Shown here one piece after another: positions 50,264-61,803 of a stretch of DNA of 64,000 nt (its first letter is position 1; every line of letters starts with the position of its first letter). A program made the translations under genes and the position numbers. The notes under the pieces were generated by a model. It had not been told where the DNA came from. It made no database searches and worked only from the letters and a program-made list of their open reading frames with translations. Source of the stretch: Circinella minor (taxonomy: Eukaryota; Mucoromycota; Mucoromycetes; Mucorales; Lichtheimiaceae); assembly GCA_016758965.1 (NCBI GenBank), contig JAEPRB010000017.1, forward strand, positions 248,001-312,000, written 5' to 3'.

Positions 50264-51735
50264 TTAGAAATCATTCGACTTTAATTTCTTATTGTTGCTA
50301 AGATCTGTCATATTATTCTCATCATTGACCTTTCGTTTTTCATATCCTTTAGCAGGTGGAGGAACGTAAGAATTTCTGTTACGACCAAGCTTGGGAGGAA
50401 TCTTCCAAAAGTATTGCTTATCTTGCAAAGTACATTTACGTGCACTACGTCCCACATGAGTATATTCTGCACGACGCCATTCGACAGGATCTTCTTGACT
50501 ATTGTAATAATACAAGTTTTCTTTAGGAGATCCGTCTGCTGTTTTGCCCTTTCTTACAATTTCACCAAAGAATGGTTTCTCTTTGAGTACTTTTCGAATA
50601 TTTTCCATTAAGACTTGACGAGATTGGGATTTATACATTGGGTTGGTACTCATAATACGTGAACAAATATCGCTTACAGGCATCGATGATTTACGTGAAA
50701 AGACTAACAATAATAAGTTTAGCTTATTTTTTTTTGTTCTATATTACAATCACACATACTCTCTCTCTCTCTCGAATTACTAAATATTTACCAAGAGCAT
50801 CAATAATAACTTCTGCATAATCTACATTGAGTTTCTGTGCTTCCTCCTCCTCCTCCTCCCTGGAGTTGATTTGATCTTTAGGTTCAGGTGAAAGTGGTTG
50901 TTCTTGTGAATCCAAAACAAAATCTTCTTCCTCTTCTTCTTGCTTTGTTTCTTTAATTGCTGGTTTCTCTTCCCCAACTGATAATAACTGATGTTGCTCA
51001 GCTGATTCTTCCAACTGTTGTACTTCTGCAGCTAATACCGGTTCATCATCTACAACGACAGCTTGTTGTTCTGATTCTGAGAATGATAGTTGTTGTTGTT
51101 GTTGTACATCATCTACAATATCATCGACAATCAATTCAGGTTCAAGTTGAGGTGAAGGGGGCGTAACAGGTCCTTGTTGACGTCGATGAATAGGAATAAC
51201 TGATTCATCCGGACACATAAAAGTGATCTTCGAGCCCAAAATATCAATCAAGACATCATCTTTTAATAAAATACGATCATGTTGACGATACAAGACATTA
51301 TCAACCATTGCACCATTTAAACCAAGAACACGAAAATAATATTGGTGTGTGCTCGCTTGATATTCGATACGTGCGTGAGTACGACTAATTTGACGATTAC
51401 GTTTTCCAATCTTGATGGTAGCATTACCACCTCGGCCGATCGTAATATCTTCAGAACCTCCAACAAGTAAGATAGGTTGTTTCACAGGTCGTGAGACATA
51501 TACAAAGTCGACAGATTCGTTATGGTTGCTAGGTTTAATTTCAGATGTGCCCACTAAATCATCAGAATGAACATGGGATTTTTCTGGTGGTGAATCAGGT
51601 GCATAATGTAACTCTTGTAAAGGTTCACGTAAAGGACTGAGTGGATTTTTCTGATGGTGTTGCTTTTCTGGTGGTGATGAAAGCCACTCTGAATGACGAA
51701 CGGCTAAATAAAGAATAATAATAATCATTATTAAA

Positions 51736-51768
<33 letters not shown>

Positions 51769-51897
51769 ATTGTTATATATTGATTAAATAAAAAAAATAA
51801 TAAATAGAATTAATAATAAGATGTCAATTATATTATTAAATGGATTCAATTAACTGAATAAATAAATAATAATAAAAAACTTACCTTGGTTTTCCAT
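50264..51897 (-). CDS. FHA-domain protein, Tos4/Plm2-like
   Basis: Three exons (51897-51885, 51703-50792, 50703-50264) join to 454 residues; the first has only 13 bases (MENQ and the first base of the next codon). A forkhead-associated domain lies at about residues 76-160: ITIGRGGNATIKIGKRNRQI, SRTHARIEY and LGLNGAMVDN, with the Arg, Ser and Asn expected for phosphothreonine binding. A long acidic, Gln/Glu-rich linker follows. The C-terminal third is a conserved module (VFSRKSSMPVSDICSRI, VLKEKPFFGEIVRKGKTADG, HVGRSARKCTLQDKQYFWKI) like that of yeast Tos4/Plm2, G1/S-regulated chromatin proteins acting in the DNA damage response. The end NNKKLKSNDF is basic. Nuclear function is expected. The orthology call rests on memory of the motif order. 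Confidence 0.8.
51735..51768 (+). repeat. (TTA)n microsatellite in intron 1 of the FHA gene
   Basis: A clean run of about 11 ATT/TTA units inside the first intron of the FHA-domain gene. Confidence 0.9.
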
Positions 51898-54703
51898 GGT
51901 CTGGAAGTGTGTGACAAGAAAGGAAAGGAAGAAAGGAGGAGTAAAAAAGAAGGGAGCTTTTCCAAAATATTTTTTTTTACTTACTTCACTCAGCAAAGGA
52001 AAATGACGCGCTTCCACCAATCAAGGCTCTTAATTTCGCGTTTTTTGCCTTTTGGAACCTGCAGGACAATTCTTCGATTTTACCTTCTTTTTCTTGATTA
52101 TCGTTTATCATTAAATCATTCAAGAACTATAGTTACAACTATAAAGTTATTTTATTATTATTCAGATTTATTCTAATTTCTATCATCATATATTGCAATT
52201 ACTACTGTTGTTCTCTTATGCTAGAAACCATCCACAAGCACATACTCCTCACTAGGAATATTAAACTTATTGACAAACATTTATATAAAGAAAAACATGT
52301 TGTGTAGAAGCCCATTATTAACATATAAGTTATACAAAGCTAATATTCTTTCTCTTTCCAAAAATTCAAACTCTGAGCGAATCATGATAATATACTGACT
52401 CATGTCCGAAGTCTGAATCATTTACAAAAGAGAAGTTTGGGCAAGCGAGTTGGAGATTAGTTAAAGTGAACAGGCGATCTTAATCCGATTATTTAGATGC
52501 ATCGATGAAGAGCGTAGCAAATTGCGAATTGCAGACTTTGTATTATGTAGCGTATTATATTTTATACATGTAGAAACTCTGTTGTAATCCATCATGTTAT
52601 ACATTTTTATATTCAACTTTCTTGTTGCCTTAGTGTTTGTACTGTACCTGAAGAATTAAAATATTGCTATCATTTTTTTAAGAAAAAGAGGAATAGATGT
52701 CATGTATCCAAACTATATATACGTATGTCTTTATTTTTAGACAACGGTTGCAAATGGTTATGAACTTTAGAGGTATACTCCCAACTTCAGAAAAATAATA
52801 ATTTTTATTGATCCATCATGATATAATTATGCAACTATTATCTCAAAATATTAGCAATCCTATTTGAATAAAAAAAAAACTCACAGCGAGCGTTTATACT
52901 ATTTTATATTGTTATTATTATATTACTTATCAGCAAAACCTACGAACAACGACCTAGAATCACACTAGTATACTTTTTTTGCTTGGATAAATGATGGATA
53001 TTTCATCATCTAGTATAATCAAACTACAAAAGAATTAATGATCTATTTTACACAGATTTTTATGGAACACAGAAAATGCTACATAGACTGTTTTGGAGTA
53101 ATCAGAAAAAAGGCCAATTACTTCAGCCTATACGTACAATTCTTCAATTTAAAACAACAGGACTTGCACCTTTTCACATTGGTATGTCCATAAAATACCC
53201 TTCAACAAGAAAGCGGCTTTTAAAAACAATTTAACAGTGATGAAATTAACTTTTGCACCTATATCACATCAACCAATTCCACTAAGTAACACTGCTGAGC
53301 TATATTGATACTACTATAAAACGACTTGACTCCCACAGTACAGCAGATAATGAGCACTGCAGATCAATCTCTATTCAAGCAGCAAAGCAACAAAAGCAAA
53401 GAACACGGCAATATATTCAGTTTACCTTAGAGATATCTTACAAAAGAGCACAACCTCTTTTGTTGGTGAACATATCCCAATATTTGAATTATTATCTCTA
53501 ATTTCATCAATCAAAGAAAGAAAACTATTTTATCAATAAGAGTGCGGAAAAAAAAATTGAAAGTAAGTCATGTGAAGAATATGGGAGTCTTTGTTTTTTT
53601 CTCATCAAGAATAATTTGGACATGTCACTAATATCCTGATCCCAGTTCATCAGAAATAGCAAGAGATATTGCAAGTGCTACTGCATTTTTTTATACAGGT
53701 TCAGTACGTGTTGCCGGATTATAATGCTATGAACAAACTTTTAATAATCACTATATAGTGTAATAATAGATAGTAGTAATAATAGCTATAATAACATCAA
53801 AACCTCATTCTTAAAAATATTTTTGCTCACATTTATCAGCTTGGATATAATTTTTTATACTTTTTTTTGCTGAAAAACTATCAACCATTGAAACAGTGAA
53901 GCTTAATCAATTAAATGTTAAAGATCGACAGGGTTGTATACAGTATCCTCTAAATAGTGAGACAATAGAGTTACGTAATAGCGAAGAGAAATAAAAATAA
54001 AACATAACAACGTGGGAGTTTTATAAGATTCTATTTGATTCTTTTTTCTTTACGATTTAAGTACACCTCGGGCGCCACCCCACGGTTTCTAGAAAACAAT
54101 GATGGGATCTGAACCTAGTATATACATGGTCATTACAATGATTAAGAGTGACAGTAATGATTATGTATATCCTAGGTTCTGAGGAGCAAAAAACAAAGAA
54201 GCCATTTTCATAACTATCAAAATTAAAAAGACAAGACAGGATGTTAGTTATAAACATACGGAAACACAGGTAATTCATTTGCCACGGAACCTGGATCTCC
54301 GAAATAATAATCTATTGAAATACTTGGTTGTTTCAGAAGTTGTTACGAAAAGACCCAAATGCACATTAAAAAATATTCTTTTAAAAAAAAAAGCCGCGGC
54401 TGCGTGCTATTATGTACCATTTTTCTGTAAGATTTGTGTCTGTTTTTTTCGCCACACGTATAGCATGCGTTTATTATAAGCTATAAGCTGTTAATGAAAA
54501 AAAGACAACCGACAAAAAAACTATATAATTCGAACACGTATTTGGGCTCTTCTTTTTCTCAGTGACTGTGTGTACCCGTTTTCCCGAGAAGTTCCAGAGA
54601 ACAAAACGCTGACTCATTCGCTATTGTTCTTCTTCTCCCAATAGAATATTATATAACAATTAAAACACGGCTCTATTTCACATTTACTTATAGAATATAG
54701 AAT
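51898..54703. other. Intergenic, about 2.8 kb without a supported gene
   Basis: Short stretches with better-than-random composition occur (plus strand around 53060-53190 and 53340-53460; minus strand around 54057-54250), which could be remains of old genes or elements, but each carries stops and I recognise none. The last 170 bases are the promoter and leader of the phosphatase gene. Confidence 0.4.
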
Positions 54704-55750
54704 ATGGCATCATTACCCGGAGCTGATTCTGGTCATTATCCCGAAGATTTAGAACTAACGTAAGATTACTTTTTCTTTTTCGTTCCCTTTTGGTGACAAC
54801 AAAAATCTATATACTTATACACGCACATACTTCGGCTCACTAATAAATGTATATGTATGTATGTAAACGAAAATATATTTATAATTATATATATTACTAG
54901 TCTTTTGCAAGTAGTTCATCGTCACGGTAAGAAGAAAGTTATTTGTTTGATACTATAAAAAATAAACAAGTAAATATCAATAAATACCGTTTTCTTTTGT
55001 ATATAGGCGAACGTACACCTGTTAGAAAGCGTTTGACACAACTTTTCCCAGCTGTATGGAACATGTGTGATGCTAATGCTCACATGTTTGCAACCATTTT
55101 ATCATTGGATCCTAAAGCAGCTAAACAATTTGTTCCTTTACAAAGATTGGTAGATGAAGAAAGATTAGGCCAAAAACCTCATTTGCATAAACCAGGTGCT
55201 TGGTAAGCTTTTTTTTATGCGGGGAAATAAATGGGGATAGGAAAAAAAAGAGAAGCACACTAATCATCTAACATATTGTCATTATTTTAGTTACTATGGT
55301 CAATTAACCAATGTTGGTCGTCAGAGTATGGCTTCTTTGGGTTCAAGGTTGAGAGAGATTTATATCAACAGGTACCTTTTTTAATCTTTTAAATACTATA
55401 TACTATTTATATAAATTAATCGTTCTATATGGATATAGACTCAAGTTTTTACCAGATGTTTTTGATGAAAATACTGTGACCATTCGTAGTACTGACTATC
55501 AACGTACTCAAGAATCTGTTCAACAACTGGTTGCAGGTGGTTTATATCCGATTGAAAAACGTCACGATGATTTTGTTCTTAAAATTAGCACACGGTAAAG
55601 TGGGGTCATGGGGTTTAGTGAGGTATTGCTGCTATTGTCCTGGTAATTAGTAATTTGTAACCATGACAACAATAACAACGACAACAGTAATGATAAAAAA
55701 AGAAACAAATAAGTACAAGTGGTTTTTTGATTTTTGATTTTTAATTTATA

Positions 55751-55781
<31 letters not shown>

Positions 55782-57060
55782 AGTGATCCAGTAGCGGATA
55801 ACATGTTTCCAAATCCAAACTGCTATAGGCTACGCCAATTAAATAAAGAATCAAAGAAAGAAGTAAATGAAATATACAAGGATAAATTTAAGTCACTATC
55901 CGAAAGATTGAAAAAATATGTGGATTCTGTATCACTCGATAGTCATCCTTCTGCAAATGGCATTATGGGTAAATTTATTATTGTTATGTTGCACAACAAC
56001 GTATTGATCGAAACATTGAGAACATTTGTTACATATATGTATATATATATACACATGTAGTGAATGTGATAAATAATAGTTTTATACATGTGTTGTGACT
56101 GTACCCTTATGTTGATTATAATAACACCGGTTTTTGTTTTGTTTTTATATAGATACCTTGGTTGCTGCAAAAGCACATGGATACGATCTTCCACCAGATA
56201 TTGATGAAGGAGTGATGCGAGATCTTGAAGACGTGGTTATTTTAGATTTTTTTTATGCAGCAATGAAATCGCATGAATGTCGACGACTTGGCATAGGAAG
56301 ATTAGTAGGGGATATCCGAGATCGTATGGTCGAAAAAGCTGCCGGAGTCAATGACCGAAAACTTCATATCTATTCTGGTCATGATACGTAAGTATTTTGT
56401 TGTTGATATTGTTTCGATCTTCAACATTAATTGGGGTATATGAAATTATATTGGTATTATTTCTATTTTTTATTTAGTCTTTTTTTTTGGTGTAAAAAAA
56501 TCCCACAAAAGTAGATTATGATATTTCCAAAAAAGAGAATAACTTTTCGGGGATAATTATCTTTTTTGAAAGGAGAAAGGGGGATGGATATTAACTTTTT
56601 TATTATTATTATTTTTAGTACTGTTGGACCGTTGTTAATTTCGCTGGGCGTGTTTGACAAGCGGTAAGAGAAACAAAAAGATTCCACATTATTAGCACGT
56701 GAAAATCAGGACAATTACAATAATTAAAGTTTACTGACCCTTTTCTCTTTTTTTTTTGTCTTAAATAACCCTTTTATTATTATTAGATGGCCACCTTTTA
56801 GTAGTTCAATTATTTTTGAACTATTCCAAGAAAAAGGGACTAACTCGAGTTGGACATCTCGGATTTTTGGACAAAAAGAACAGCCGCATTATGTACGTGT
56901 GCGTTATAATGACAAAATTCTTGAATTGCCTGGTTGTCAAGCAACAGAAGACCATCATTCAAATGGTGATAAATCTTTATGTACTTTTGAAGCATTCAAA
57001 AAGATTGTGAAAGATCAAGTACCTGAAAACTGGAATGAAGAATGCCAATATAAAGCATAA
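54704..57060 (+). CDS. Histidine acid phosphatase family protein
   Basis: Nine exons (54704-54759, 54901-54926, 55007-55202, 55291-55371, 55439-55594, 55784-55968, 56153-56387, 56619-56663, 56787-57060) join in frame to 417 residues. The branch-2 histidine phosphatase motifs are intact: VVHRHGERTPVRKR (phosphohistidine RHGxRxP) and, towards the end, LHIYSGHDTTVGPLL (HD proton donor). Between them lie YYGQLTNVGRQSM and VTIRSTDYQRTQESVQQLVA, also typical (the Arg of STDxxR contacts phosphate). There is no signal peptide or membrane segment, so a cytosolic place is likely, as for ACP6/PXYLP1-like and some fungal members; substrate may be a lysophospholipid, sugar or inositol phosphate, which the sequence does not decide. 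The RHG motif is split by an intron between the CAC and the GGC codon. One long (TTA)n run sits in intron 5. Confidence 0.9.
55750..55778 (+). repeat. (TTA)n microsatellite in an acid phosphatase intron
   Basis: About ten TTA/TAT units directly before the splice acceptor of exon 6. Confidence 0.85.
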
Positions 57061-57889
57061 AAAAACAATGTAATTATAGCTTTTTATATCACTGTTGAGT
57101 GGTGATATATAATGTTAATAATAAATAATAATCATAATAATAACAAATGTAATTTACCATGATTCCATATTCATGTTAGATTTACTTAATAACTTGAGTT
57201 CCTGTTTTCGGTTAATAGGAAATTAAAGAAGAACAAAAAGGAAAAACTTGGGAAAAAGAGAAACAAAAGAAAAAGAAGTTTCTAATTATTTGAAGTGTGA
57301 GCCATGAGTATGAATTATTTTTCTTCTATCCTTATATACTATTCATAATTATTCTTGTTATAGTTATTGTCATTATCCTCATCACGAAATAAATAGAAAA
57401 TCAATGTTGATCCGGGGAACTTTATTTTGTGGAGCGATGGTACGGGTGCAAAATAAGTGGATTGTGTAACTAAAGGAAATAAAAAAAGCTCGTGAAAATT
57501 CAACAAACCGGTGTTTGAAGTGGGTGGGAAGCTTTCAAAAGATTAGAACAAACACACAGTAAGAAACACTCACACAGTTTTAACATTAGGCTTTTTTGTT
57601 TTGCTCTCTCTTGGTGTGCTGTTATTGAGCATACGTGTGGTCACCCTCATTCATTCTCTTTCTCTCTCCCTCTCTTTCTTTTTTTCCCTTTCTTTCCACC
57701 CCCGCTTGAATACCTTCCTCTCTCTACACACATTTTTTTTTTATAATTATTAAACAATATACGCCCGACTAAAAAGAAAAAGAAAAAAAAAACTCGGTTT
57801 CTTCTTCTGACCTCCCAATATATTTATATATAAAGTTATTCCGCCTTCATATTCCAATACCCTTTTCTAACTCGCCCTCTGGTGTTTCA
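57061..57889. other. Intergenic; CT-rich promoter of the bHLH gene
   Basis: 3' flank of the phosphatase gene, then from about 57590 to 57890 a pyrimidine-rich stretch (CTCTCTC words at 57656-57725) and a TATATTTATATATAAA-like element near 57819-57834, which together fit a fungal core promoter and leader. Confidence 0.5.
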
Positions 57890-59946
57890 ATGAACTATTC
57901 ACAACAACATTCACAAAACCCATCGCAATCGTCATCTGTTCCTAGTCAATCATTCCCTCCTCAGGAATGGTTTTCTCAGGCAGCTCCAAACAATAACCAT
58001 TTTGAGGCACCATTACAGGAGCCCGTTCCATTTGAGGGTAAATTATTATTATTATTATACTATTATTATTATTGATTCTCTTTTTTCATAAAAAGAAGGT
58101 CCAATTCACTTATATATAATAAATATGTTTTGATATGAATTTATTATTATTATTATTAGAGTTTCAATTTACGTTTGATTTGGGTCCTGATTTTGCCATG
58201 CCTGTGCCATTGGACATGGCACCTATGAATGACGTTCCTTTACTTGACGAATCACAATTTCAAAACTTTACAGCTGCTGCTGAAGCAGCAGTAACTACAA
58301 CGGAGGAACTACCGCCACATGAACCTCCTTCTATACCATCACAACAACTTACTGTACCATCCTCTTCCTCCGCATCATCATCATCCCACTATCATCACCA
58401 TCATCATCGCTCTCATCAACAAATATTGCAACCACCAGAACCACCTTCTTTATCGTCAAATACAGTGCTTGACGAAGATGATCAAAAAACATTCTCTCAA
58501 TTTTTGGATACATTTTTTATGGACCAAGATATGCAAGTTGACCCATTACCAGGTCACATGCCTTCACTGTATGATCAATATCCTTCTCAAAACATGGATG
58601 ATAATAATGGGGAAGACGAAGAACGACGTCGTACTTCTATTTTACGTTCTCTTGATGAACAAAAGAGACAACATCACCAATTTTTACAAGCTAATCATCA
58701 ACATAATCCAATGGACTCTTCATCATCATCATCTTCTTCTTGGAGCACGGCAACACCTTCTCCTTCTTCTGCAGGGAATAATTTTCGGCATGATGCTGTC
58801 TATTTAAAGAAGAGTGAAACTATCTCATTCCCAAGACAACAACAACAACAACAACAGCAACAACAGCAGCAACAACAACAACAACCGATAATACCAACAC
58901 ATCCTCATCTTCATCATGATCTTCCGCATTCACATTCTTCATCTTCATCATCTCATCAACAGCAATCTCGCAAGTCTTCTTCAATGACAGCAACGCCATT
59001 ACGAACATCTACATCAGCATCCACAACATCACCCGCCTCATCGTATAATAAACGGCCTAGTACAGATGATCATGATATGATTAGCAATAAGATGGCAAAG
59101 AGACCTTCTGGAACACGTGTTAGAAGTCGACCACAAAAAGAATTATTGACAGAAGCGGAAAAACGTGCTAATCATATTGCTTCTGAACAAAAACGGAGGA
59201 CGACCATTCGTACAGGATTTAAGGACTTAACAGAAATTGTACCTACTTTGAAAAATATCAATAATAGTAAAAGTACAGTTTTATTCAAGGCAGTGGATTA
59301 TATTCGATATTTAGAAAAACGTACGAAATCATTAAAAGAAAAGGTGAATACATTGGAAATGCGTGTACAAGTAGAAGGACGTAAAGAAGTTATTTTACAA
59401 GACCGATCTTTAACTCCAACTGCTACAAATCATAACACAACAGCAGCAGCAACTATGATGAGTAATAATAATAGTCATCATTATCAAAATCATCAGCATC
59501 ATCATACCAATAATACCAACAATCATAATAATAATGAACATAATCATCACCAAGAGCAACATTTTAATAATAATAATAATAAAAAGAATAACAATCATCA
59601 AGGGCAACAGCATCATTTTGGTAAAGTGAATAGCAATAAAGATGTGACAGCATGTGCTCAAGATGCTTTAGAAAAGCATAAAGAACACTTAAAAAGTTTA
59701 ATGCAATTTCAAGAACAATTACATTTTCAACAAAAATTAATGGCACAACATGATTTCAGTGGATCGACTTCTCGACCAACATCAAGAGCTTTTCGTCCTG
59801 TACATGAGGAAAGTGATGCTCGCATGATGGCTTATGGACCTTCAACTTCTTCAACAACAACAAATTCTCGACCTGATACCAATAATAAAAATGCGACTAG
59901 TAGTGCAACTACTTCTGCCACTTCAAAAGCTACTGTATCTGCATAA
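57890..59946 (+). CDS. bHLH transcription factor, Ino4/Mlx-like
   Basis: Two exons (57890-58037, 58160-59946) join to 644 residues. The N-terminal half is low complexity (Gln/Ser/Pro, a His run, polyglutamine around residue 275). The basic helix-loop-helix domain lies near residues 380-450: LTEAEKRANHIASEQKRRTT gives the basic part with the H-x-x-x-E-x-x-R-R contacts of E-box binders, then FKDLTEIVPTLKNINNSKST and LFKAVDYIRYLEKRTKSLKE. A leucine-zipper-like helix (VNTLEMRVQVEG) follows. The loop and helix 2 are closest to the Ino4/Mlx group. In yeast Ino4 pairs with Ino2 to control phospholipid genes; such a role here is only possible by analogy. After the domain comes a second Asn/His-rich stretch and a Gln-rich helix near LKSLMQFQEQLHFQQKLM. 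The start ATG lies right after a pyrimidine-rich leader. Confidence 0.87.
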
Positions 59947-60203
59947 AGTAACTTTATCTTATTGTATGTTTATTTTAGTTTACCCTTTTAATTCTTTTCT
60001 TTTTTTACGACGCACCTATAAAAACCATATACACACGCTAGTAACTTCATTTTTTTTTATAAATAGTATTGTTGTTGTTATTACCATCATTATTATCCAT
60101 AACTGTTATTTTATTTTGTTATTATCGTATTTTAAGCTTTGTCATTATTTTCTTATTCTGTGTAAAATGCTGTTTTTCTATTATATAACAACCACGTACA
60201 CAT

Positions 60204-60241
<38 letters not shown>

Positions 60242-60592
60242 CTTACCTTTTTTATTTTTTTTTATTTGATATTTTTTTTTGTACATTAACATTATATAAA
60301 TATATAAAAGGAAGTGTAAAGATGTTTCCATTATCAAAGAGAAAAAAAACCTTTATACACACGTGATTCTGATTACTTATATACTAACTATCAATTGATA
60401 TATAATACGTAATGAGTTTCATATAATATAAGGGGACAAAAAAGATGTACGTACATTGGAATGTGGGCAATATTTCAATACCGCTAAAATTATACAAAAA
60501 AAGTATAAATACTTAAGAGGATGGATGGATATCCATCTAATCTTTTTATCACTCTTGTTTACATATACATAATTAATAATACCTATAACAAA
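59947..60592. other. Intergenic with (TA)n run
   Basis: 3' flank of the bHLH gene with a (TA)n microsatellite at 60208-60237, then the promoter of the secreted protein. Confidence 0.6.
60504..60511 (+). promoter_or_regulatory. TATA box of the secreted-protein gene
   Basis: TATAAATA lies 82 bp before the preferred start codon at 60593. An upstream in-frame ATG at 60521 would be only 10 bp after this box, too close for a transcribed start, which supports the downstream start. Confidence 0.5.
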
Positions 60593-60988
60593 ATGATATC
60601 ATTTTTTTTAAAACTTTTATTACTCCTTGTCATAGTAATGAATGTAACTATCAATGCTATTTCAGACACAGGAAAAGACGATGACAAGCTTACTATTGAA
60701 CCATGTAGTAATAAGCGTCAACTTTTAGCTGCAACTAGCATGTGTACAACACATGGTAAACCTGACAGTAATCTCGCATGTGTATGTCAAGAAAGTATAC
60801 CGATATGTGTTACTACCGATATGTCTAGTGACAAGCCTAAAACTTCTATTTGTAATGATATACTATACGAAGCATGTATTAATGGTTGTATTAGCTCAGT
60901 CGTGGCTATCAGATGTGAAGGAGCAGAGTCTAGTCGATGTCTTACTATGGAAGGTGAGATCAAAAAAGGACTTCTTAGTTCAATCTAA
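60593..60988 (+). CDS. Small secreted ten-cysteine protein
   Basis: One exon, 131 residues. The start MISFFLKLLLLLVIVMNVTI is a strong signal peptide, likely cut near NAISD. The mature part of about 108 residues has ten cysteines (EPC, SMC, ACVC, PIC, SIC, EACINGC, IRC, SRC), enough for five disulfides, and no membrane segment. I do not recognise the fold or family. Such small cysteine-rich proteins in fungi are structural wall proteins, hydrophobin-unrelated surface proteins or effector-like proteins; none can be chosen from sequence alone. An in-frame ATG 72 bases upstream would put 24 residues before the signal and is not preferred. It stands alone, in tail-to-tail order with the next gene. 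Confidence 0.72.
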   Translation: MISFFLKLLLLLVIVMNVTINAISDTGKDDDKLTIEPCSNKRQLLAATSMCTTHGKPDSNLACVCQESIPICVTTDMSSDKPKTSICNDILYEACINGCISSVVAIRCEGAESSRCLTMEGEIKKGLLSSI

Positions 60989-61353
60989 TAATTTATTTTT
61001 ATTCCCAATGTATAAATATTTTCACATACAAAAATAACAGCGTCGTTCCTTTTCTTCTCTCTTTTTACCTCTTCCCCCAATCCCAACCTTCAATTCTTTA
61101 CCTTTCCTTTCCTTTTTTTCCATCCTCTTCCCATTCTTTAATAACTTATTTTATGTGGAATAAATAAATATGATATATAGAGAAAGAAATCATAGAGTAG
61201 TTTTCTTTTCTTGGGCGTTGGAAAATAGTTGTGTATGTGTACGATATAGTGTAAGATACATTAATAATAATATCGAGACAGTGAAAAAAAAAGATGATGA
61301 CATCTGTGAAGAGGGTATATATAATATAGGAGTGATTGTATAAGTTTTATATA
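60989..61353. other. Intergenic between convergent genes
   Basis: Pyrimidine-rich 3' flank of the secreted-protein gene and AT-rich flank of the membrane protein gene. No feature seen. Confidence 0.5.
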
Positions 61354-61803
61354 TCAAGAAGTAGTAGTGGTAGTAGCAGTATAAAAACTCGGTGATCTTG
61401 CATATTTCTTTAATAGTTCCGTACGTCGACTTATCCATGAACTTCTTTTATTATTGTCCTTTTGAGTATCTCGATCTTCTTCTTCTTGTTGTTGACTTGA
61501 CAACCCTTGTTGTTCTTGATGCTGTTCGGATAAGGAAGACGAAGAAGGAGAAGGTGGGGCAGGTCGATTCCATTGATAAAACGTAGACGTACGTTTCATA
61601 TAACGCGCACGAAAAGACGTAGATAATAATGGAGACCTGTCATCTGGCTGCTGTTGCTCTTCCACATCAAGAGTACTATTTCGCCGATGACTTGCATTAC
61701 AACAATAACAATAAACCATCAAGGAGATAATCACGCTTGTACTGACTATTAAAATACCCAAAGCAAGTATGGTCATGTCATTGCCAATGTCCACCGCCAC
61801 CAT
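61354..61803 (-). CDS. Single-pass membrane protein of unknown function
   Basis: One exon, 149 residues, starting MVAVDIGNDM. A short outside part is followed by one membrane helix (TILALGILIVSTSVIISLMV) and then cysteines YCYCCN that may be palmitoylated. The cytosolic tail of about 110 residues is low complexity: QQQPDDRSPLL (a possible dileucine-type sorting signal), Pro/Ser-rich, Glu/Gln-rich, then basic SRRTELLKKYARSPSFY. This shape (short N-terminus, one helix, long tail) is that of a type III membrane protein. I do not recognise it. A frame-compatible ATG 48 bases further upstream exists but only adds hydrophobic Ile-rich residues. Confidence 0.6.
   Translation of the reverse strand: MVAVDIGNDMTILALGILIVSTSVIISLMVYCYCCNASHRRNSTLDVEEQQQPDDRSPLLSTSFRARYMKRTSTFYQWNRPAPPSPSSSSLSEQHQEQQGLSSQQQEEEDRDTQKDNNKRSSWISRRTELLKKYARSPSFYTATTTTTS

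Noticed and set aside
53060..53460. Plus-strand stretches that look weakly coding
   Set aside because: Stops in every frame and no family resemblance; may be an old relic but cannot be named.
54057..54280. Higher-complexity stretch with a T-arm-like GGTTCAGATCC on the minus strand
   Set aside because: No matching acceptor stem, D-arm or anticodon arm, and the loop lacks the usual TTCGA; not a tRNA.
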